This document shows positions 63,339 through 64,000 of a DNA stretch of 64,000 nt, in pieces. How positions within the stretch are numbered: the first letter of the stretch is position 1; each line of letters starts with the position of its first letter. The position numbers were made by a program, and so were the translations under genes. The DNA comes from Nemophila menziesii (lineage: Eukaryota > Streptophyta > Magnoliopsida > Boraginales > Hydrophyllaceae): positions 4,776,501 to 4,840,500 of the forward strand of contig JARWIR010000005.1 of the NCBI GenBank assembly GCA_029959085.1, written 5' to 3'. The notes beneath the pieces are model-generated. The model was not told where the DNA came from. It saw nothing but the letters and a program-made list of their open reading frames with translations, and ran no database searches.

Positions 63339-63464
63339 TTTTTTTTTTTTTTTTTAATACATAAGAGAGCCACTTTGAATTCGGAGTAAATATCTTCAAT
63401 GAGATTTGATTTCAGTACCTTTTGGTCTCTATAGAATAACCTAATCACTAGGCTAACTGTCGAT
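63339..63464 (-). mobile_element. Full-length SINE with 10-bp target duplication
   Basis: On the minus strand it begins with a tRNA-like head. The A box is TTAGCCTAGTGATTAGG (plus 63440-63456) and the decayed B box AAATCAAATCTC is near plus 63401. It ends CAAAGTGGCTCTCTTATGTA plus TT and about 17 A. Flanked by CTCCAATTAC on both sides (63329-63338, 63465-63474). 126 bases. The 3' end matches the truncated copy at 24.57 kb. Confidence 0.85.
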
Positions 63465-63479
63465 CTCCAATTACCCTTT

Positions 63480-64000
63480 AATGGTGTAGCTTATAAATCA
63501 TGTTGGTCCGATCTTATTAACATACTCATATTCTTTGTGTTGGTTTAGGAATGTTATTTTTACAAGGATTTGAAAGATTAAAAGAATGTAAGAATAAATA
63601 TCACTGGCTTTTGATCATTTAATTTAGTAGGTGTAAATTCAAACCAAGTCAATAACTTCAAATCTAAAATAATTTTCTTATGTAAAAAAAAAAAAAATAA
63701 GATCATTAATTACTCTAACCATTACAGATGTAATTGATTATAAACTTTGTGAAAGATAGTTGAATGAAAATAACAATGCAATATCATAAAGAATATATCA
63801 GGACGATATAATTTATCCACTCCAAAGGTTTAGACTTTTGACTATCTAATATTCTAATCTATCAAAATGAATTAGATATTCAACATAAAAAAAAAGGCAA
63901 CTAGTTGGGCAGTCATTTAATTTTCATGGTAAGGAAATTATTATTAAAATAGTATTTCAAAACTTACTTAATTATACCATGCTTATTTTATTTTTTGATA
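63480..64000. other. AT-rich end of window
   Basis: No recognised feature. Confidence 0.3.

Overview
The window is AT-rich nuclear DNA from a flowering plant, most likely a eudicot. Genes are split by short GT-AG introns. The proteins are plant-type: a SIN3-like corepressor, B12D, MTP12, an NPF transporter and a plastid DUF760 protein. The spaces between genes hold plant-style LTR, LINE, SINE, hAT and Stowaway debris. I cannot name the species from sequence alone.

Layout. 0.6-2.6 kb: a frameshifted alpha-SNAP copy on the minus strand. 3.1-9.2 kb: a nest of dead elements: two opposed LINE reverse-transcriptase relics, then an old retroelement remnant carrying a 1.3-kb hAT-type insertion and a 247-bp MITE. 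10.5-17.4 kb: a complete 21-coding-exon SIN3-like gene whose exon sum is exactly in frame (1228 aa). 19.8-24.1 kb: a 4.3-kb hAT transposon with perfect 8-bp target duplications and a decayed BED-finger transposase, followed by broken pieces of a ribosomal-L1-type gene (itself hit by a SINE) and of a KIN-12 kinesin. 26.6-27.9 kb: an intact DUF760 plastid protein gene, minus strand. 28.2-32.2 kb: a LINE tail split by a hAT MITE, and another hAT-like insertion with a 20-C run. 32.9-33.7 kb: B12D. 35.3-37.2 kb: SEC13, with a repeat-filled 5'UTR intron. 37.6-43 kb: a LINE RNase H tail and a retroelement remnant. 43.2-45.7 kb: intronless MTP12-like zinc transporter with an expanded His-rich loop. 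46-56.5 kb: gene-poor, with two Stowaways, another MITE, LINE tails, a SINE, a 219-bp TRIM retroelement and an 861-bp solo LTR, several with readable target duplications. 57.0-59.8 kb: NPF5-type transporter. 60.7-61.6 kb: TMEM45/DUF716 membrane protein, minus strand. 62.1-64 kb: RNase H relic and a SINE.

The genes do not form a pathway; each is an independent housekeeping or transport gene. MTP12 (Golgi zinc loading), SEC13 (COPII and nuclear pore) and alpha-SNAP (vesicle fusion) all touch the secretory system, but nothing suggests they are linked functionally.

The most unusual signal is a set of degenerate short-period repeats that recur in introns and gene flanks in both orientations: family A (core GGGACCTATAGTGCAATTTT), family B (core GTCCCTTATCTTGCAAAAGT) and family C (core TTGCAAAATCTACCCC). 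They fill introns of SIN3, SEC13, B12D, DUF760 and the NPF gene. I do not recognise them as a named family. I saw no tRNA or rRNA genes.
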